Source: a virus
DNA: 48,965 bases
Direction: 5' to 3' (one strand)
IMG/VR virus record: IMGVR_UViG_3300029922_000100
Location: 1-48,965 of that record
The notes beneath the pieces were generated by a model, which was given only the letters and a program-made list of their open reading frames with translations, was not told where the DNA came from and did no database searches. Every line of letters begins with the position of its first letter. Position 1 is the stretch's first letter. Below, piece by piece: positions 44,515 through 48,965 of the stretch. The translations under genes and the position numbers were made by a program.

Positions 44515-47500
44515 ATGATTATATGGAATACTGCCGCCGGATTTTTGTCTAATGTTACAAAAGGTGAACCATTTCAGTTTGCCTTATCGTGTTCCAATGC
44601 CGAAACTTTTCAAGTAATTGCAGGAACTCTTCCATTGGGTTTAACTTTAACTGGTCCACAAAATCAAGAACAATTACCATATCCTTCAATTTGGGGAGCG
44701 ACATCAACTGATTGTGTAACTGGCACGTTTACTTTTACTATTCGAGCATTTGATTCGCTTGGTAATATTAGTGATCGTGCATTTTCTTTGGTTGTTCTAG
44801 ATAATGAACCAGTATATCTATTTCCAAATGCAAATTTGGGAATTTTTCCAGATGGAAATTGGATGTATACTTCTGTGGCTCCATTAACAGCTACACCAAA
44901 TTGGCCTACAAATATACAAATTGTTTCTGGAGAAATCCCATATCAATTAAGTTTGAATTCTAATACTGGTGAAATTACTGGTTATATTAGTCCAGCAGTT
45001 TTATATAATTCTCCATTAAATCAACCAAACGCGGAATCAGGAGGTCCAGACCTTGCACTAAGTGCAAATACAAGAACATACTCCTTTGCAATTCAATATG
45101 ATTCATATAATACTTCGGATTATTATTTAACAGTTGAGAGACAGGATTTATATAATACTGGAAATTGTAATGTTTCATTGCCGGTATATCATGATCCAAT
45201 ATTTTTAGATGCAACATTTGATAATACAACCTGTTCCAGTGCTTTTGCAAATCTAGATTTGGGATTGATTGATGGTGATAGTATTCTTTATCAGTTTAAA
45301 ACAGAAGATTTTGAAGATAACACACTTGGTTATGTTTTAATTAACGGCGATGTTCTTCCCGGTAATGTAACTATAAATCCAACGACAGGTTGGTTATCTG
45401 GCTACATTAATCGAGATTTAAGTCTTCCAACACCATATGAATTTCAAGTTCTTGTATATAAAAGTGCAAATGTCTTTGCAAATTTAAATTATCAAACATT
45501 AGCTTTTTGCACATTAACAATAGATAATCCCACAGATAATAGTATTATATGGAATAGTCCATATGTAATTGGAAATTTATATCCGGGAATTCCAAGCTCA
45601 TTGAATGTTGCTGCATCAATCATAGAACCATTTTCAACACCAGCTATTGTGCCAGCAACAGCAAATTGTTCTTTAAAACTTGTTAGTGCAAATATATTAA
45701 ATGGAGGCAATGCATTTTCCATTGGGTCTGTGTTTACCGTTCCCGGAGGAATAAATATTAATGATGCAAACATTATTGTTGCAAATGTGAGTCCCACAGG
45801 AACAATAACTGAAATAACTATTGATCAAACAGTTATTCAACAATATACAAAATTACCAAATAGTTTTACTGCTATATGGACAAATGAATCTGGAAATGCT
45901 AATGCATTAAATGCTATTTTTAGTTTGAATTTTGGTGTCGATACAGTAAATATTATTAAACAAGGCAATTTTTATGATACCGCAACATGTGGTTTTGGAT
46001 CAGCCGGTGAATCAAATTCAGCAATTGCTACACCATATATTTTTAATGGAACAATAAGTGGAGTGGTAGTAAATGAAACTGGCAATAATTATCAAACTAT
46101 TCCGTCGGTAACTATTTTAGCAAAATCATTTATTTCACCAACAAATCCTATAAATTATAGCTTGTCCTCTGGATCAATTCCGGCTGGATGTAATTTATTA
46201 TCAAATGGATTGATCGTTGGAATTCCAAGTTCTCAGTATTTTACATTAGATCATGATACTATATTAGATAAAAATCAAACAGTATTTGATACAACATATG
46301 AATTTACAGTAACCGCGTCTATTGGGCAAAATAGCAATGTTGAACATATTGAAACTGATTTAATAGGTGACAATGTTGTATATCAAGATTTTCAAACTCT
46401 TATTCAAATAGATAAAACATTTTCATTGAATCTTCAAACAAACATAAACAATAATGTTTCGGATGCACCAAAAACAAATTTGAGTTTGGAATTTTTATTG
46501 GATAATACTGATATGCAAACTCTTTTTAAACCAATTTTAAATGAATCTATAGTTTCAAATGATGATATATTTAGACAAGCAGATTTTTATTTTGGTATTG
46601 CTCCCCATGTAAGAATGTTGTTAGCATATGGAATTTCACCAGAACTATCAAGCACGGTGCAAGAATCTATTTCTAAATATTTTCATAATAAAAAATATAC
46701 ATTTAATTACCTTCAATGGGCACAAAGCACTTCAGAGGGATATGAAGTAATTTATGTTGTTCCTTTGGATGAATTTACAAATAAAAATTATGAAACCTTT
46801 CAGGGAAGCATAACATATAATACTCCAACTGGGCCAAAAGAGGCATTTCCAGCCACTCTCCCAAATATGATAACTCAATTAAATACTCATTTAAATGGTT
46901 TTGATTATAATTTTCTTCCATCATGGATGAGAGACATTCAACCAAATGGTGAAATTTTGGGTTTTGTTCCTGTAATTCCATTATTATATGTAAAACCCGG
47001 AACAGGAAAGAAAATAATGTTTTATCTTCAACAGTATTACAATAATATTGGTCCAAACCTTAATACTATTGATGCTGTAACCGATAGGTTGGTTTGGAAT
47101 ACAGGATATTCACAAAACTGGGACTCTTGTCCATTAGTCACCTTGTCAGCACAAAATATTACTGTGCAAATTTCTGGAGTTACTACATCTGGAACAAATG
47201 CTATATATTCCATTTTAAGTGGAAATGGTTTTGCTAATACCGTTCCTATAGGAACTATTTTTGTTATTGAAGGTATGACAAATACTATTAATAACGGAAA
47301 AGTAACAGTAACAAATTCTGGAATTGGAACATTTACTATTGTTAATGCATCTGCTATTACTGAAAGCGATTCTGCTGGTTATGGTTATAGTTTAAATATT
47401 AATGCTAATAGCAATTTTATTATTAATCCGGCTGTTCCCTTAACATTTACACCAAATCTTACCCCAAGAACTTATGAATTTTCTGGAAATGTAACTGTTA

Positions 47501-47970
47501 ATTTACCTTATAATATGACAAGTATTTCCAATGTAGTTACTATTATAAATGATTTAAATATTAATGGAATTCAATCGGTTATTGGTCCAGATAGCGAAAT
47601 ACAAATTCAGAATATTTATGGTTGCCCATTTATACTTTTCGATGGGTCTAATACTCCATTACAAAATCTTGGATTACTACCATCTGGAAATGTTTATGCT
47701 AATATAAATGTAGCTGTAGTTGCAGGTTGGTGGACTTCAGAAATTACAGAATTTGATCAAGTATCAGTTGAAACAGATTTAGAAACAGAATCGAGTTTAG
47801 ACCTTACTACAGAAAATTGTATGGTAATTATTACACAAGGATCAACATATTTTTCAGATATATCTTCGTTTTTTGATACATCAGATGTTTTTCTAAATGA
47901 CGATGATGGAGCTATCTATATTAAATTCAAAGATTCGTCCTTTATAAATTATCCTGTTGTGGGTGTATAA
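44515..47970 (+). CDS. large virion protein with Ig-like repeats
   Basis: A 1151-residue protein. The N-terminal ~600 residues contain several putative-Ig/cadherin-like modules with the signature LP-x-GL-x-L-x-x-TG-x-I-x-G (e.g. QLSLNSNTGEITGYI and VTINPTTGWLSGYI). A central part (residues ~640-870: FGIAPHVRMLLAYGI, FLPSWMRDIQPNGEILGFVP) resembles myovirus tail or baseplate-associated proteins. Probably a tail or fibre component exposed on the virion. No ribosome binding site fits the ATG. Confidence 0.7.
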   Translation: MIIWNTAAGFLSNVTKGEPFQFALSCSNAETFQVIAGTLPLGLTLTGPQNQEQLPYPSIWGATSTDCVTGTFTFTIRAFDSLGNISDRAFSLVVLDNEPVYLFPNANLGIFPDGNWMYTSVAPLTATPNWPTNIQIVSGEIPYQLSLNSNTGEITGYISPAVLYNSPLNQPNAESGGPDLALSANTRTYSFAIQYDSYNTSDYYLTVERQDLYNTGNCNVSLPVYHDPIFLDATFDNTTCSSAFANLDLGLIDGDSILYQFKTEDFEDNTLGYVLINGDVLPGNVTINPTTGWLSGYINRDLSLPTPYEFQVLVYKSANVFANLNYQTLAFCTLTIDNPTDNSIIWNSPYVIGNLYPGIPSSLNVAASIIEPFSTPAIVPATANCSLKLVSANILNGGNAFSIGSVFTVPGGININDANIIVANVSPTGTITEITIDQTVIQQYTKLPNSFTAIWTNESGNANALNAIFSLNFGVDTVNIIKQGNFYDTATCGFGSAGESNSAIATPYIFNGTISGVVVNETGNNYQTIPSVTILAKSFISPTNPINYSLSSGSIPAGCNLLSNGLIVGIPSSQYFTLDHDTILDKNQTVFDTTYEFTVTASIGQNSNVEHIETDLIGDNVVYQDFQTLIQIDKTFSLNLQTNINNNVSDAPKTNLSLEFLLDNTDMQTLFKPILNESIVSNDDIFRQADFYFGIAPHVRMLLAYGISPELSSTVQESISKYFHNKKYTFNYLQWAQSTSEGYEVIYVVPLDEFTNKNYETFQGSITYNTPTGPKEAFPATLPNMITQLNTHLNGFDYNFLPSWMRDIQPNGEILGFVPVIPLLYVKPGTGKKIMFYLQQYYNNIGPNLNTIDAVTDRLVWNTGYSQNWDSCPLVTLSAQNITVQISGVTTSGTNAIYSILSGNGFANTVPIGTIFVIEGMTNTINNGKVTVTNSGIGTFTIVNASAITESDSAGYGYSLNINANSNFIINPAVPLTFTPNLTPRTYEFSGNVTVNLPYNMTSISNVVTIINDLNINGIQSVIGPDSEIQIQNIYGCPFILFDGSNTPLQNLGLLPSGNVYANINVAVVAGWWTSEITEFDQVSVETDLETESSLDLTTENCMVIITQGSTYFSDISSFFDTSDVFLNDDDGAIYIKFKDSSFINYPVVGV

Positions 47971-48008
47971 GATAAATATATATAATAAGTTTTTAGGAGT
48001 AAAACAAA

Positions 48009-48764
48009 ATGGCCTCTCAAATTAATCCCAGCGCAATTAACACCCAGTACCCCGTTCCGGGCGTCAACCAAAGTAGTTCTGGCTTTAGACAAAATTTCCT
48101 TGCAACACAAAATGCATTTTCAGAATGTGTTGCAGAACTAAATGATCTTTTTAATAAAGTTATAGTTAGTGCTCCATTATTATACGGATCAAATTCGGCG
48201 ATTAATAATTTTGGAGGAATGCAAAATTCCAATTTATCGTTGTTCGATTTTGCTTTAACAATATCTAATATTACGGCAGCAACAGCTAATTCAGTTCCAA
48301 CTTTAAATTTTTCATCTACTGCTGTTGCAAATATTAATATTACAAGTGGAACTCCAGTAACACAAACAATTAATATTGCAAATTTCCCACAACTTGGATA
48401 TTCAGAACTTGTTTTACAAGTTGAATCAGCTACAGTTCCGCAATATTTAAATTTTGCAAATGTTGTTGTAGGCGGATCATTAACAACATCTGGTAATATT
48501 GGAATTGCTGGTTTTAATAGCTCTACAGCAAATTTTGCAATTACAACAACCAATCCTTATATATTAACCTTGGGTAGTTCCGATGGTTTAAATTTTACTT
48601 TAAGTGCTCCAACATCAGCCGTTGCAAAATCAGCTACTCCAACTGGAATAGGTCTTCCCGGAGATTCTGCTGGAATGATTGCCTATGATTCTGGTTTTAT
48701 CTATGTTTGCATAGGAAATTATGATGGGGCAACTACTGTTTGGAAAAAATCTGCCATAATTTAA
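48009..48764 (+). CDS. virion structural protein
   Basis: A 251-residue protein, Asn/Thr/Ser/Ala-rich and beta-type. The N-terminus (NTQYPVPGVNQSSSGFRQNF) is characteristic of tail or fibre-associated proteins in T4-like phages of aquatic bacteria, and the C-terminus (GDSAGMIAYDSGFIYVCIG...W) looks like a trimeric fibre tip module. GATAAATA lies ~40 bp upstream and TAGGAG is the ribosome binding site. Confidence 0.7.
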   Translation: MASQINPSAINTQYPVPGVNQSSSGFRQNFLATQNAFSECVAELNDLFNKVIVSAPLLYGSNSAINNFGGMQNSNLSLFDFALTISNITAATANSVPTLNFSSTAVANINITSGTPVTQTINIANFPQLGYSELVLQVESATVPQYLNFANVVVGGSLTTSGNIGIAGFNSSTANFAITTTNPYILTLGSSDGLNFTLSAPTSAVAKSATPTGIGLPGDSAGMIAYDSGFIYVCIGNYDGATTVWKKSAII

Positions 48765-48766
48765 AA

Positions 48767-48965
48767 ATGAAAATAAAAGAATTACTACGAGAATATAACG
48801 AACAACGATTAATAAATGACTTTGGCAATAAAATATTAACTAAAGCCAAAACAGATATCTCTGCTCCAAAAACCAACGATATTAAAGATATTTTAATAAA
48901 AATATCAGCAATGGACCCAACTCCAAATAAAGAACTAACTTTCTGGTGTGCTTTAAATTACGCAA
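48767..48965 (+). CDS. N-terminal part of a phage protein (cut by the window end)
   Basis: 66 codons visible, beginning MKIKELLREYNEQRLINDFG. The short amphipathic start resembles the leader-like N-termini seen at 19.3-20.8 kb and 31.9 kb. Starts 2 bp after the preceding stop. Family not recognisable from this fragment. Confidence 0.55.
   Translation, partial: MKIKELLREYNEQRLINDFGNKILTKAKTDISAPKTNDIKDILIKISAMDPTPNKELTFWCALNYA

Overview
The window is AT-rich DNA from a tailed phage with a large genome, of the contractile-tailed T4-like (myovirus) kind. The evidence is a head-morphogenesis block in T4 order on the minus strand: portal gp20, an acidic prohead core protein, prohead protease gp21, scaffold gp22 and major capsid gp23. 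It also has TATAAATA-type late promoters, a large tRNA cluster, many homing-type nucleases and many tiny overlapping genes. The host is probably a Gram-negative bacterium, because the phage carries a protein with a signal peptide and a PEP-CTERM sorting tail. I cannot name the host or phage species.

Layout. 0-3.9 kb (+): small early-type genes behind a consensus sigma70 promoter, including a WGR-domain protein and a DUF7666-like protein, then two promoter-hairpin cassettes. 3.9-10.6 kb (+): a tRNA cluster with fourteen CCA-encoding tRNAs (Tyr, Arg, Phe, Pro, Cys, 3 Leu, 3 Ser, 2 CAU, one uncertain). It is interleaved with several helix-closed RNAs that lack CCA and do not fold as normal tRNAs. 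Also here are two zinc-finger nucleases (one HNH, one PD-(D/E)XK-like), a PEP-CTERM protein and an A-type Fe-S carrier. 10.6-12.9 kb (+): three paralogues of an unknown family, one apparently needing a -1 frameshift, then a nuclease-fold protein and a GT-D glycosyltransferase. 12.9-30.5 kb (-): the head operon, interrupted by two KYG-repeat endonucleases plus the remnant of a third, two Cys/His-repeat endonucleases and a glycosyltransferase. Three zinc-binding proteins between gp21 and gp22 may be packaged internal proteins. 30.5-31.9 kb: a TnpB-only IS605/IS1341-type element. 31.9-33.4 kb (+): a late structural-type gene with no ribosome binding site. 33.4-36.9 kb (-) and 40.7-44.5 kb (+): two divergent operons of tiny paralogous genes. 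36.9-39.1 kb (-): single small genes, most with the same promoter. 44.5-49 kb (+): a large Ig-like-repeat virion protein, a second virion protein and the start of another gene.

The most striking feature is the pair of paralogue arrays. Fifteen genes on the minus strand and fifteen on the plus strand, with two outlying relatives, encode 60-86 residue proteins. They share an N-terminal FV.SIYPdA motif and a C-terminal AW..A...I...MLrKLES motif around a hypervariable centre. Most are joined by ATGA or TAATG overlaps. A translation initiation factor IF-1 homologue with its own consensus promoter sits inside the plus array.

How the parts work together (inference): sigma70-type promoters, nearly all with 17-bp spacers, drive the accessory operons early. 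(g/t/c)ATAAATA promoters drive head and tail genes late. The tRNAs and IF-1 would adjust host translation, and the small-protein arrays are the main candidate for an undescribed host-interaction system.
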